A DNA stretch of 64,000 nucleotides from Defluviimonas sp. SAOS-178_SWC (GTDB lineage Bacteria; Pseudomonadota; Alphaproteobacteria; Rhodobacterales; Rhodobacteraceae), in contig NZ_CP156080.1 in NCBI RefSeq assembly GCF_039830135.1, forward strand, positions 1-64,000, read 5' to 3'. Shown in pieces: positions 23,885 through 33,056 of this stretch. Below the pieces are notes generated by a model. The model worked only from the letters and a program-made list of their open reading frames with translations. It made no database searches and had not been told where the DNA came from. Positions within the stretch are counted from its first letter, which is position 1. The number at the start of each line of letters is the position of its first letter. Both the position numbers and the translations under genes were made by a program.

Positions 23885-26554
23885 CTACATGGCGTCTGCG
23901 GCATTCTCCATCAGGTATTCCATGACAAGCGCCTTCTCGGATTCGTCAAGGCCGGCCCGTTCGAACATCGACGGGGTGATGCCCTTCCACTGCTGCTGCG
24001 TGTAGTGGGTCACCTCGCGCGGCGCATGGCAGACGGTGCAACGTTCGAAGAACATCTTTTCGCCCGGCGTCATGTCGGCATAGAGCGCCTCGGTCAGGGC
24101 AGACAGCCGGTCCGACCCAACGCTGTCGTCATCGACCTCGGCGACTTCCATGTCGTCGATGATCGCAGGCGGATCGTAGGCCGTGTTCGGCCCTTCGGGA
24201 TCCTCGCATTTGCGCATCTCGACCAGGACGGTGTTCGCCGATGTCGCCTGGCTGAAGCCCGAAGACGGCTGCGTCGAAGTGAGGAAGTTGACCAACCCCG
24301 AGTTGCAGCGGCCCTTGCTGTCCAGTTGCGGCCAGCCGCCTTCGTAGATGGAAACCACGCCCGGCATGATGCCGTCGCTGACGACGGCGCCGGCGATGAC
24401 GGTGCCGCGCTCGTTGTAGAGCTCGACAAGATCGCCATCCTCGATGCCGCGATCCGCAGCGTCCTGGGTGTTGATCCGCACCGGTTCACGGCCCTGCACC
24501 ATGTAAAGCGCGCGCAGCCGCTCCGAGTTGGCCATCTGGCTGTGCAGACGATACCACGGGTGCGGCGAGACGACATGAAGCTGGCCTTCGCGCGCACTGC
24601 CCAGGTATTCATGCTTGGGCATCCAGACCGGCATGCCGGGGCAGTCGTCGATGCCGAAGTTCGCGATGTTTTCGCAGAACATTTCGATCTTGCCGGATGC
24701 GGTGTGCAGCGGGTTGCCCTCGGGGTCTTCGTAGAAGGCACCGTGGCGTGTCCACTTGCGGGCCTCTTGCGGTACCGGCATCCGGGCATAGCCCTTTTCC
24801 CAGAACTCGTCGAATGGCACATTCAGGGCCGCGCCGGACGCTTCATAGGCCAGCCTGATGTGATACATCTTGTCTTCGCCTTCGGTGAACTGTGTCCAGA
24901 GACCCAGCTTGTCGGCAAGCCCTTCGAAGATCTCGTAATCCGGCAGGCTGTCGCCCACGGGCTCGATCACCTTCTTCATGGCGTAGACCTTGTCGTTGGA
25001 ATAGGTGCCGCCCATGCTGATGTCATCCTGCTCCAGCGTCGAGGAGGCGGGCAGCACGATATCGGACCAACGGGTTGCCGCCGTCCACCAGACATCGACG
25101 CAGACCACCGTATCGACCTTGTTCAGGGCGCGGATCAGCCGGTTGGTGTCCTGCTGGTGCGACATGAAGTTGTTGCCCGAGTTGAACACCATCTTGATGT
25201 CGGGATAGGTGTTGGTCTGGCCGTTGTAGAAGAACTCCTTGCCGGGGTTTTCCAGCGCCTCGGTGATCCGCGACGCGGGCACGATCTTCTTGACGAAGTT
25301 GCGGCCCTGGCTCATGCCGATCGGCACCTTGTTGCCGCCTTGCGGCATGCCGCCGTTGCCGTAGTGCCAGCTGAAGCCGACACCTTGACCCGGCTTGCCG
25401 ATCTTGCCGGTCAGCGCCTGGAAGTTGACGATGGACCAATAGGCCATTTCGCCATGCTGGGCGCGTTGGATGGCCCAGGATCCGGCGATGGAGGTTTTCG
25501 ACGTGGCGAACAGCTCGGCCAGTTCCTTGATCTTCGCCTCGTCGATGCCGGTGATCCCGGACGCCCAGGCGGGCGTTTTCGGTGTGCCGTCGGTGTCGCC
25601 CTTCACATAGGCGATCCATTTGTCGACTCCGACGGTGTACCTGTCGATGTACTCTTTGTCCTCCAGGCCGTTTTCAAGAACGTGATAGGCCATCGCGAGG
25701 AAGAGCGCGGTGTCGGTGTTGGGGATGATGCGGACATGATCGGCATCGAGATATTCATCCGACGCGGTGCGCTGCGGGTTGATCGAGACGAACTTGACCC
25801 CGGCATCGCGGATTTGCTCCCAAGGGCCATACATCCCGTGGTCGGCCACCGTGTATTCGATGCGGTTGTTCTTGATCGGGTCGCACCCGACCAGAACGAA
25901 GACCTCGCTATTGTCGCGGATCGTCTCCCATGCGGACTGAGCCGAATACACTTCCATGTCGCCGAGCACATGCGGCAGCAGAACCTGGCCCGCGCCGGCG
26001 GACCAGTCGCCCGCAGTGTTGGTGCAGCCGCCCATGAGATTGATCAGGCGACCCTGAAGCACGTTGGGGCGGAACTGTCCGGCATTGGACCAACCGCCAT
26101 AGGACGAGCTGAAGATCGCTTCGTTGCCGTGGTTGGTGGCCGTGTCCAGAAGGGCCTTGGCGGTCAGACCCCATGCGGTGTCCCAATCGACCTTGACCCA
26201 TTCTTCCTTGCCGCGCAGTTCGGGCTTCGTGTCGCCGGTCTTCCAACCCTCGAGATAGGATTTGCGTACCATGGGCGCACTGATGCGAGTCTTGTCGTAG
26301 GTGCGGTCCATCACACCGAAGGTCAGCATCTCGGTCGGACGCGCGTCCAGCTGGATCATCGGCGTCAGGCCGACCAGCCTGCCATCGCGCACGACCGCCT
26401 CGAACGGGCCGTAGTGGGTGGCATGGAAGATGCGCCCGGAGAAGGAGTTCGGGTCGATGCTGGCCAGGGCCGTGCTGTTCATCAGGGATGTGGCACCGAT
26501 CGCCGCAAGACCGCCTTGAAGAAAGGCCCGACGAGTTGGAGTTTGGAATGACAT
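23885..26554 (-). CDS. torA: TMAO/DMSO-type molybdoreductase with C-terminal heme
   Basis: An 889-residue periplasmic Mo-bisMGD oxidoreductase of the TorA/DorA/BisC group. A twin-arginine signal (TRRAFLQGGLAAIGATSL) opens the protein; YGGWSNAG near residue 150 is the TorA-like active-site region. The last ~55 residues hold CTVCH (Cys839 to His843) in a small domain like the monoheme C-terminus of TorC cytochromes. This suggests that the usual external electron-transfer heme is fused to the enzyme. No torC or torD is present nearby. ATG 26554 has GGAGG 8 nt upstream. Direct repeats in the promoter and flanking torR/torS/torT indicate substrate induction. Confidence 0.9.
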   Translation of the reverse strand: MSFQTPTRRAFLQGGLAAIGATSLMNSTALASIDPNSFSGRIFHATHYGPFEAVVRDGRLVGLTPMIQLDARPTEMLTFGVMDRTYDKTRISAPMVRKSYLEGWKTGDTKPELRGKEEWVKVDWDTAWGLTAKALLDTATNHGNEAIFSSSYGGWSNAGQFRPNVLQGRLINLMGGCTNTAGDWSAGAGQVLLPHVLGDMEVYSAQSAWETIRDNSEVFVLVGCDPIKNNRIEYTVADHGMYGPWEQIRDAGVKFVSINPQRTASDEYLDADHVRIIPNTDTALFLAMAYHVLENGLEDKEYIDRYTVGVDKWIAYVKGDTDGTPKTPAWASGITGIDEAKIKELAELFATSKTSIAGSWAIQRAQHGEMAYWSIVNFQALTGKIGKPGQGVGFSWHYGNGGMPQGGNKVPIGMSQGRNFVKKIVPASRITEALENPGKEFFYNGQTNTYPDIKMVFNSGNNFMSHQQDTNRLIRALNKVDTVVCVDVWWTAATRWSDIVLPASSTLEQDDISMGGTYSNDKVYAMKKVIEPVGDSLPDYEIFEGLADKLGLWTQFTEGEDKMYHIRLAYEASGAALNVPFDEFWEKGYARMPVPQEARKWTRHGAFYEDPEGNPLHTASGKIEMFCENIANFGIDDCPGMPVWMPKHEYLGSAREGQLHVVSPHPWYRLHSQMANSERLRALYMVQGREPVRINTQDAADRGIEDGDLVELYNERGTVIAGAVVSDGIMPGVVSIYEGGWPQLDSKGRCNSGLVNFLTSTQPSSGFSQATSANTVLVEMRKCEDPEGPNTAYDPPAIIDDMEVAEVDDDSVGSDRLSALTEALYADMTPGEKMFFERCTVCHAPREVTHYTQQQWKGITPSMFERAGLDESEKALVMEYLMENAADAM

Positions 26555-26578
26555 ATCTTTCGCCTCCGCACGATTGTC

Positions 26579-26633
26579 GATCTGGCGCAATAATAGGCGG
26601 CAGGCTGAACGGCGAGCCTTGATCCGGCGCAAT
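26579..26633. promoter_or_regulatory. Paired 13-bp direct repeats, torA-torR intergenic
   Basis: GATCTGGCGCAAT (26579-26591) and GATCCGGCGCAAT (26621-26633) are direct repeats one base apart in sequence and 42 bp apart in position, i.e. four helical turns. They lie between the divergent torA-like and torR genes and are likely response-regulator sites. Confidence 0.55.
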
Positions 26634-26672
26634 TCCAGTTGTGCGATTTTGTAAAGGAATGTAACAAGACCC

Positions 26673-27377
26673 ATGGCCGGTCACATCGTCATCGTCGAAG
26701 ATGAGCGCACGTCGCGCATGCGGGTCGCGGCCTATCTGCGCCACCTGGGCTACCGGGTCAGCGAGGCCGAGGATGCCGAGCAGATGGAGGATATCATCGC
26801 CTCCGACCCGGCGGAACTGCTGATCGTTGACATCAACCTCGAAGGCAAGGATGGCCTGACCATCACCCGCGAACAGCGGGCGGTGTCGAAGGTGGGCATC
26901 ATCCTTCTGACAGCGCGCGACGATCAGGTCGACAAGATCGTGGGCCTGGAAATGGGCGCGGATGATTACGTCACCAAACCCTATGACAAGCGCGAGCTGG
27001 CGGCGCGGGTCAAGAACCTTCTGGCGCGCATCGGCGATATCGGCAAGGCGCCGGAAAACGACCATCACGTGGATACATTCGGCCCCTGGCGGTTCGACCG
27101 CATCCGACGGCGGCTTGTGTCTGCGGTCCGGACGGAAACGCTGTCGCCGCAGGAATTCGCGGTTCTGGTCGCCCTGACGGATCATCCCGGCCTGACGATT
27201 CCGCGCACGCGACTGGCGGAAATGATCGGCCGTGATCCCGGACGTTCAGGGGACAGGATCATCGACGTGATCGTCGGCCGGCTGCGCAAGAAGCTGGAGA
27301 AAGACCCCTCGAACCCCGACTGGATCCTGACCGAGCACGGCCACGGCTATCACTTCGTCGATCCGGGCACGGAGTGA
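26673..27377 (+). CDS. torR: TorR-like response regulator
   Basis: A 234-residue OmpR-family regulator. Phosphoacceptor is Asp53 (LLIVDINLEGKDG), with the acidic pair in VEDER, the Thr/Ala of LLTARDD and Lys in VTKPYDK; a winged helix follows (about 135-230). It is divergent from the reductase gene and convergent with torS, whose 3' end it overlaps by 28 nt. By context it activates the reductase operon on receipt of phosphate from TorS. Confidence 0.88.
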   Translation: MAGHIVIVEDERTSRMRVAAYLRHLGYRVSEAEDAEQMEDIIASDPAELLIVDINLEGKDGLTITREQRAVSKVGIILLTARDDQVDKIVGLEMGADDYVTKPYDKRELAARVKNLLARIGDIGKAPENDHHVDTFGPWRFDRIRRRLVSAVRTETLSPQEFAVLVALTDHPGLTIPRTRLAEMIGRDPGRSGDRIIDVIVGRLRKKLEKDPSNPDWILTEHGHGYHFVDPGTE

Positions 27378-30124
27378 CACAGGCCCACATTGTACGCGGC
27401 AGCCCGCAAGATACCGGCGGCGTTCTCAGCCTCATGCTCCATCATGTCGATTGTACCGGCATCACCCTGCATGGTTTCGATTTGCCTGAGCGTCTCGCAA
27501 AACGCGACCAGCCCGAAATTGGCGGCCGCCCCCTTGAGCCGATGCGCAGCCTTGCGCCGCGCGTCCCCCTGGCGGTCGCGGATGGCGGCAAGCGCGTTTG
27601 GCAGGCCGTCCAGAAAGGCGTCCACGATCTGCCGGGTGGTGTCGTGACCCAAGTCGGCGATATCGTCTTGGAGGATGCGCTCGGGTGCGCGCAAGCTGTC
27701 CGCGGCGGCGGCCTCGGAACCGTGCCGCGCCCCCGTTTTCTCTATCAGGTCGGCCAGCGCGCGCGGCGATACGGGTTTCGCCAGGATTCGCGCCACATGC
27801 ATGCGTGCACGGTTGGCCTGCGTATCTGCGATAGGATGGGCGGTCAGGGCGACGATGCGGGTATCGGCGTTCAGCTGCCGCAACCGCGCCGCGACATCCT
27901 CGCCCCGCATGTCGGGCAGGTCGATATCCAGCAACACCAGGTCAAAAGAGTCGCTGGCACAGGCCGCAACCCCGCCTTTGCCGGTTTCTGCCTCGGCAAC
28001 CTCGCAGCCCAGCCTTTCCAGATAGCCGCGTGCCACCATCCGGTTGACCGCATGATCGTCGATCACCAGCACGTGCAAACCTGCTTCGGCCTGTGGCGTG
28101 TCCTCCATCGCGGTGACGATCTGTTCGGGATCGCCTGCCACCAAGGGCACCGTAAACGTGAACCGGCTTCCCAGGCCTGGCTGGCTTTCGACGCTGATCG
28201 ACCCGCCCAGGGCATCGGCCAGATTGCGTGAGATCGCCAACCCCAGGCCGGTGCCCTCGATGCCCTCGGCACGGGCAGCTTCGCCCCTGCTGTAGGCATC
28301 GAAGGCCCGTTCCATCTCCTGAAGCGACATGCCGATACCGGTATCGGCAACGGTAAAGCTCAGAACCGGGCGCCCGGTCTTGGGATCCTCCGCATGATCG
28401 ACCGTCAACGCCACGCGCCCTGCTTTCGTGAATTTGACCGCGTTGGATATCAGGTTGCCCACGATCTGGCGAATCTTGACCTTGTCGCCAAACAGCACGA
28501 CGGGCGCGTCCTCGGCCATGTCGATATCGGCGGCCAGCCCCTTTCCGCTCGTCAGACCCAGCAACTGCTGACCCAGCTGCCCGACCAGATCGCGCAGCAC
28601 GAAATGTACCGGATTGTCACGCGGGGCGGTCACCTCGGCGCTGGCGAAATCCAGAATGTCGTCGGTCAGATCCCGCAATTCGCAGGCCGATCCAAGCGCG
28701 ATCCGGACCCGTGCGCGGCCGTCGACGTCGCGCAGCTCCGTCTCCAGCAGGCGCAGCATTCCGATCAGACCGTTGAGCGGCGTTCGGATTTCGTGGGTCA
28801 TGCGGGCGAGGAACTCCGTCTTCTGGGCATTGGCCGCCTCGGCGTCGGTGCGGGCCCTGTCGGCGTCTTTCATCTGCTCCAGCACGTCGCCGGTCCGCGC
28901 GATCACGGCGGCTTCCAGATCCGCGCGAAGCGAAGCCGCCTCTGCCAGTCTCCGGCGCAGGACATTCACCGCCTTTTCCATCCGTCCGATTTCGTCATGA
29001 CCGGAGATCGGGACGGGGGATCCGAAATCGTTTCGCGCGACGTCGATGATGCGGCGCGAGATATTGGCCAACCTGTTGACGACGGTTCTGCGCGCATACA
29101 CCCACAGCGACAACGAGGTGAGAAGTGAAACCAGCGCAAGGGCCAGCAATCCGTGGATGATGCGCGAGGCCGTGCGGTCGCTCTGCGCGATCAGATCCAT
29201 GCCTTCGGCCTGAACGGCGATCTGCGCCTGCTTTGCCGTTTCCGATAGCGATATGACCGTTTCCGTCAGGCGCAGCACATCCGCTTCGGCAGCGTCCTGC
29301 AAGGACAGGCGCCGCGCTGCCATGTCAATCAAGCCGTCACCGGCAACAATTGGTTCAAGTGCCTCGACCAGGATCCGCGCGGACTGGCGGGCCTGTTCCG
29401 ACGGTACGAAGACAAGTCGCCTGTCGAGAAACCGCAGATCTCGCGCAAGCATGTCCCGCATGTTTTCAAGCGCTTCGGGGCTGCGCAGTCGATTGACCGC
29501 TTGCAGGTTGAGTTTCACGCGGTCGAGCACCCGAACCACCTCGGTTAACCGTTCGAACGCAAAGAAATGGCGATCTGCCAGCGCGTCCAATGTCGGGCGG
29601 TTGTCCACCTTCTGATTGCCATAGATGCCCGCGATATCGGCCGTGATCCGCAGCCGGGCCAGATCCATGGCAGATGCAATGACCGCGTCCAGTTCCTCTG
29701 CGGTCGTGGCCAGTTCGTTGATCTTGCCTTGTATCGTGTCCGTGGCCTTCCGGGCCTGCTTGGTGTTTGCGGAAATGCGCATGACAATGTCCGCGGCACC
29801 CGTTTGCATATCCGGGAAGCTGTGGAGGGCCACCAGCCCGGTTTCGATACTGACGACGGCGCCCCGCAGGGCATCCGTAATCCGGTCGATTTCCTTTTCG
29901 CTATCCGCATTCCGCAATGCCGTGACAAGTTGCGGAACAAAGTCTGCCTGACTGCCGATCCGGTTGGCGATGTCCACGGCCGGCAGGTTTTCCTCGATCA
30001 GTGTGTTGTGAACATTCACCAGATAGCGATTGACCACCACGGCGGCGGTGCTCACGATGACGGCGAGCAAGCCCATGGCCGTCATGATCTGGATCAGCCG
30101 TTTATCAAATCCCGTAGCTCGCAT
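27350..30124 (-). CDS. torS: TorS-like tripartite hybrid sensor kinase
   Basis: A 924-residue unorthodox kinase. Order: TM1 (about 12-33), long helical periplasmic sensor (40-320), TM2 (323-345), HAMP, HisKA with His444 (RMTHEIRTPLNG), HATPase (GTGLGLAISRNL), receiver with Asp733 (VLLDIDLPDMRG) and HPt with His861 (AHRLKGAAANFG). This is the TorS phosphorelay layout. It should bind TorT and signal to TorR. Its ATG (30124-30122) overlaps the start codon of the divergent torT, and its 3' end overlaps torR. Confidence 0.9.
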   Translation of the reverse strand: MRATGFDKRLIQIMTAMGLLAVIVSTAAVVVNRYLVNVHNTLIEENLPAVDIANRIGSQADFVPQLVTALRNADSEKEIDRITDALRGAVVSIETGLVALHSFPDMQTGAADIVMRISANTKQARKATDTIQGKINELATTAEELDAVIASAMDLARLRITADIAGIYGNQKVDNRPTLDALADRHFFAFERLTEVVRVLDRVKLNLQAVNRLRSPEALENMRDMLARDLRFLDRRLVFVPSEQARQSARILVEALEPIVAGDGLIDMAARRLSLQDAAEADVLRLTETVISLSETAKQAQIAVQAEGMDLIAQSDRTASRIIHGLLALALVSLLTSLSLWVYARRTVVNRLANISRRIIDVARNDFGSPVPISGHDEIGRMEKAVNVLRRRLAEAASLRADLEAAVIARTGDVLEQMKDADRARTDAEAANAQKTEFLARMTHEIRTPLNGLIGMLRLLETELRDVDGRARVRIALGSACELRDLTDDILDFASAEVTAPRDNPVHFVLRDLVGQLGQQLLGLTSGKGLAADIDMAEDAPVVLFGDKVKIRQIVGNLISNAVKFTKAGRVALTVDHAEDPKTGRPVLSFTVADTGIGMSLQEMERAFDAYSRGEAARAEGIEGTGLGLAISRNLADALGGSISVESQPGLGSRFTFTVPLVAGDPEQIVTAMEDTPQAEAGLHVLVIDDHAVNRMVARGYLERLGCEVAEAETGKGGVAACASDSFDLVLLDIDLPDMRGEDVAARLRQLNADTRIVALTAHPIADTQANRARMHVARILAKPVSPRALADLIEKTGARHGSEAAAADSLRAPERILQDDIADLGHDTTRQIVDAFLDGLPNALAAIRDRQGDARRKAAHRLKGAAANFGLVAFCETLRQIETMQGDAGTIDMMEHEAENAAGILRAAAYNVGLCHSVPGSTK

Positions 30125-31103
30125 GATGCCAACGTACCGGGCCTTCTTTCACGCGGCAATTCTCGCTGTTGGAATGGGGTCGGGGTTTTCGGCCGCTGCC
30201 GATGCCGGCGGAGAACCGGAGGTTTGTGTTCTGGTTCCGCATTTCAAGGACGAATACTGGCTGAGCGTTGCTTACGGGGTTTCCACCGAAGCTGAAACGC
30301 TTGGTCTGTCGCCGCGGTTTCTGGAGGCGGGCGGCTATCGGGCGGTTCGCCGCCAGACAGAGCAGATCGCCGCCTGCACCGCCTCCGGCGCCGCTGCAAT
30401 GGTGATTGGCGTCGTCTCATCGGATGATCCCGAACTGCTTCAGGCCATTTCCGATGCTGCGCGGGTCATTCCTGTGGTGGGTTTCGTGAACGAGAGCCGG
30501 TCCACGGCGCTTGCCGGATTCGTTGGCGTGGACTGGCGCGTCATGGGCAGCCGCATCGGGGACTATCTGGCACGGCGGCATCCAAAGGGGCAACCGCCCG
30601 TGACGGCCGTTCTGATAACCGGCCCCGAGCAAGCGGGATGGACGGCGCCCCTCGAAACGGGATTGAGGCGATCTCTGGAGAACAGCGCGGTGCGTCTGGC
30701 CGCGGTTTACCACGCCGATACCAGCGTGAGAGAGCAGCTGGGCGAGGTCGAGGTAGCGTTGAGCCAATTCGCTGATGCAGATTACCTGATCGGTAGCGCG
30801 CCCGCCATCGAAGCGGCCATGGGCCTTGCGGCGACGGGCGCGGTGGCGGATATGCCTGCGCTGGTCGCCACCTATGTCAGCCATTCCGTGCTGCGCGGTT
30901 TGACCTCCGGAAAGGTTCGGGCGCTGGCGTTCGATGATCCGATCGCGCAGGGCCGCTTGGCGATGCAGCGGGTTGACGATGTTCTCGCAGGTCGTCTCGG
31001 CGAAGAGGGCGAAGCGCTGACCATCGAATTGCTGACAGGGCCCTTCGACACCCCTCAGAACTTCAGACTTTCGCCGCCAGAGTATTTTCCCGCGTCCGAG
31101 TGA
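30123..31103 (+). CDS. torT: TorT-like periplasmic ligand-binding protein
   Basis: A 326-residue periplasmic-binding-protein-like sensor of the TorT family that would bind TMAO (or a related N-/S-oxide) and modulate TorS. It begins with a signal peptide (TYRAFFHAAILAVGMGSG). VCVLVPHFKDEYWLSVAYG is the typical first strand of the fold. Start is ATG 30123 or 30126; both overlap the torS start codon on the other strand and neither has a clear ribosome site. It is the last member of the tor group. Confidence 0.82.
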   Translation: MMPTYRAFFHAAILAVGMGSGFSAAADAGGEPEVCVLVPHFKDEYWLSVAYGVSTEAETLGLSPRFLEAGGYRAVRRQTEQIAACTASGAAAMVIGVVSSDDPELLQAISDAARVIPVVGFVNESRSTALAGFVGVDWRVMGSRIGDYLARRHPKGQPPVTAVLITGPEQAGWTAPLETGLRRSLENSAVRLAAVYHADTSVREQLGEVEVALSQFADADYLIGSAPAIEAAMGLAATGAVADMPALVATYVSHSVLRGLTSGKVRALAFDDPIAQGRLAMQRVDDVLAGRLGEEGEALTIELLTGPFDTPQNFRLSPPEYFPASE

Positions 31104-31383
31104 CTGAGTTGTGTGATGTGGTTTCAGCAAGATCCCCCTCGGAGCGGGGCTGATCGCGGTGCCTCTCGCGGTGGAAAACATTGGCGACATTGTGCTTGAC
31201 GTACCCGCCACTGCCACCCGTCGGGATGCATACCGACGCGCGAGTTTCAGACGAGGCCGCGCGGCCGGCCGTGCAGAATCGCCTGGTCCTTGCGCCGCAT
31301 AAGGGACGGCGTCCCCGCAGAGCCGGGATCGGACCTGCCTGAGGGTGCCGACCGGCCCGGCACCCGGACCGTCATCCCGCCGA

Positions 31384-31410
31384 TTGCAACGTCCGGCGAA
31401 ATGGCCATAC
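31384..31410 (+). promoter_or_regulatory. RpoH-like promoter of leader peptide 1
   Basis: TTGCAA - 15 nt - CCATAC, resembling the heat-shock sigma factor pattern CTTGAA/CCATAT. The same arrangement recurs at 34695 and 36371. The leader-peptide ATG is 7 nt beyond the -10. The 280 bp between torT and this site hold no visible gene. Confidence 0.45.
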
Positions 31411-31417
31411 TGGAGAC

Positions 31418-31483
31418 ATGATGACGTTCAGCCTTCATAGGAGGTTCCTGCGCTTCGCAGGATCGTTGCTGAACCGCTCCTGA
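31418..31483 (+). CDS. 21-codon leader peptide 1 (DUF1127-linked)
   Basis: A 21-residue ORF, residues 7-21 reading HRRFLRFAGSLLNRS. Paralogues of exactly the same length lie at 34730 and 36405, and two more distant ones at 34492 and 35604; all have Arg9-Phe10. The ATG is 7 nt behind a promoter-like -10, implying a leaderless transcript; alternatively GGAG at 31412 is a ribosome site of a longer mRNA. An internal hairpin (CTGCG/CGCAG) and a following stem (CCCCGG 31484-31489 with CCGGGG 31517-31522) suggest attenuation. The DUF1127 gene starts 187 nt after the stop. Confidence 0.6.
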   Translation: MMTFSLHRRFLRFAGSLLNRS

Positions 31484-31670
31484 CCCCGGGCGGGACGCGA
31501 CTTTTGCGTCCGCGTTCCGGGGAAATTCGTGATCCCAGGTCGGATGAAGCACTACCGGTGTGCCCCGCCAGATGCGTTGGTCGGGGGCCGCGTTCAGGTA
31601 GGTCGCGCGATCCGGCTTCGTGCAGGCGCGGCTGCGTCGGACGCGCAGCCTTTCCGAGAAGGACAAGGTC

Positions 31671-31952
31671 ATGATGTACCAGGAGCAAACACACTGGAAG
31701 GCCGAGGGGCCGGTCAAGGAGCCGGCGGCACAGCGCAAGAGCGTCTTCAGCCGGCTGCTTTCCGCGCCGGTTACGTACTGGCAGCGGCGCAAGGCGATTG
31801 CGGCCCTGCATCAACTCAGCGACGCGATGCTCGCCGATCTCGGGATTTCGCGGGGGCTGATCCCGGACATCGTGGACGACCTGATCGCGAGCGGTCTGAC
31901 CGCCGCGTCGGTGCGCGAGGTGATCACAGACCGGGGGCATCCAGGCCGATAA
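31671..31952 (+). CDS. DUF1127 family small stress protein
   Basis: A 93-residue protein with the DUF1127 core RRKAIAALHQLSDAMLADLG (about 42-61) and ISRGLIPDIVDDLI after it. AAGGACAAGGTC gives a modest ribosome site before ATGATG. DUF1127 proteins are small, basic and RNA-metabolism-linked in alphaproteobacteria. It follows leader peptide 1 by 187 nt and is probably on the same transcript. Confidence 0.82.
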   Translation: MMYQEQTHWKAEGPVKEPAAQRKSVFSRLLSAPVTYWQRRKAIAALHQLSDAMLADLGISRGLIPDIVDDLIASGLTAASVREVITDRGHPGR

Positions 31953-32117
31953 AGCGCTTGGCTGGCAACGGCGCGGCGGTCGTGACGTTCCAGCACACAG
32001 GTTTCCGCGCCCATCCACAGCCACGAAAGGGCGCGGGCCTTGCCCGCAGGTTGCCGTCCGGTTGCCGGGCGGCACCGGCGCTCCCCGCGTTCGACGGCGG
32101 CGCGGCCGTCGTCGTCG

Positions 32118-33056
32118 TCAGGGTCTGAACGGGTGCAGCGCCCGCCCCGGTTCCGCCGGCATTCGGGCCGATGCGGGGCGCGCTTTCGTGCGGATCAGCT
32201 CGATCCGCCGATGCGGTGCGACCGAGCCGGCCCGGCGCAGGGCGTCGTCCACCAGGCTGTAGACCTCGTCCCGGCAATCCACGTCGCGGTCGAAGCGGCC
32301 GAGCCAGTAGCGAAGGGCATAGGTGATCCCGCTTTCTTCGTAAGCGGTCACACGGACATCCGGGGGCGGATCCTGCTGGATCAGCTTCGCGTCCCTGACC
32401 GCTTCAAGCATCACCTTGCGCGCGTCGCCGACCGGCATGGTGTGATCCAGTGTGATCGAAATCTGCGCCCGGTACTGCGGTTTCGGCGCGGAATAGTTGG
32501 TGATGCGCTGGCGGGCGATCTGGCTGTTGGGCAGAATCATGTAGGTCGCGTCCCGGGTCAGCAGTCGCGTGGTGCGCCAGCCGATCTCGATGATCTTGCC
32601 GCGGGCCAGTCCATCGATGTCGACCCAGTCGCCGATCCGGAACGGCGCCTCGATACCAAGCGCAACCCCCGAGAGCGTGTCGGCCACGACGTTGCGGATG
32701 GCAAAGCCGAGCATGGCGAGCAGGAGGCCCGACCCGGCCAGCACACCGGCCGCGCCTTGTCCGGAGAATAGCGCCACCGCCGCCGCCAGGGCGACAAGGA
32801 ACAGGATCGCCGCGATGATATCCTTCAGGAGCCGCGGGTAGGGCCGCCGCCGTCCGGCCCGGTCGAGCGCCAGCGACAGTATGCGGCTTACGAACCATGC
32901 CGCAGCGAAATAGGCCAGCGCCGTTGCGCCGAGCGTCACATCGTCGCCAAGCCCGAGCCGCGCGGTCAGATCGACGCCGAAGAGGGCCAGAGCGAGGCTC
33001 AGGACCATCAGGACGCTCGGCCAGACCAGCAGGAGTGCATGCTGCTTCGTGCTCAT
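32118..33056 (-). CDS. MscS-family mechanosensitive channel
   Basis: A 312-residue small-conductance mechanosensitive channel. Three N-terminal membrane helices (about 8-28, 40-60, 85-110) lead into the pore-lining helix with the Gly/Ala-rich pattern GAAGVLAGSGLLLAMLGFAI, then the beta domain (FRIGDWVDIDGLARGKIIEI, YMILPNSQIARQRITNYS) and the C-terminal domain. It would release solutes on hypo-osmotic shock. The ATG at 33056 overlaps the stop of the zinc-ribbon gene (ATGA). The C-terminal tail is basic. Confidence 0.92.
   Translation of the reverse strand: MSTKQHALLLVWPSVLMVLSLALALFGVDLTARLGLGDDVTLGATALAYFAAAWFVSRILSLALDRAGRRRPYPRLLKDIIAAILFLVALAAAVALFSGQGAAGVLAGSGLLLAMLGFAIRNVVADTLSGVALGIEAPFRIGDWVDIDGLARGKIIEIGWRTTRLLTRDATYMILPNSQIARQRITNYSAPKPQYRAQISITLDHTMPVGDARKVMLEAVRDAKLIQQDPPPDVRVTAYEESGITYALRYWLGRFDRDVDCRDEVYSLVDDALRRAGSVAPHRRIELIRTKARPASARMPAEPGRALHPFRP

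Noticed and set aside
24005..26551. 848-codon open frame antisense to the TorA-like gene
   Set aside because: No protein-like domains; a mirror frame of a strongly conserved gene.
31384..31460. Minus-strand frame through the leader-peptide elements (MAISPDVAIGGMTV-like)
   Set aside because: It aligns between two copies but loses similarity in the third, has no common stop and no consistent start, unlike the plus-strand 21-codon frame.
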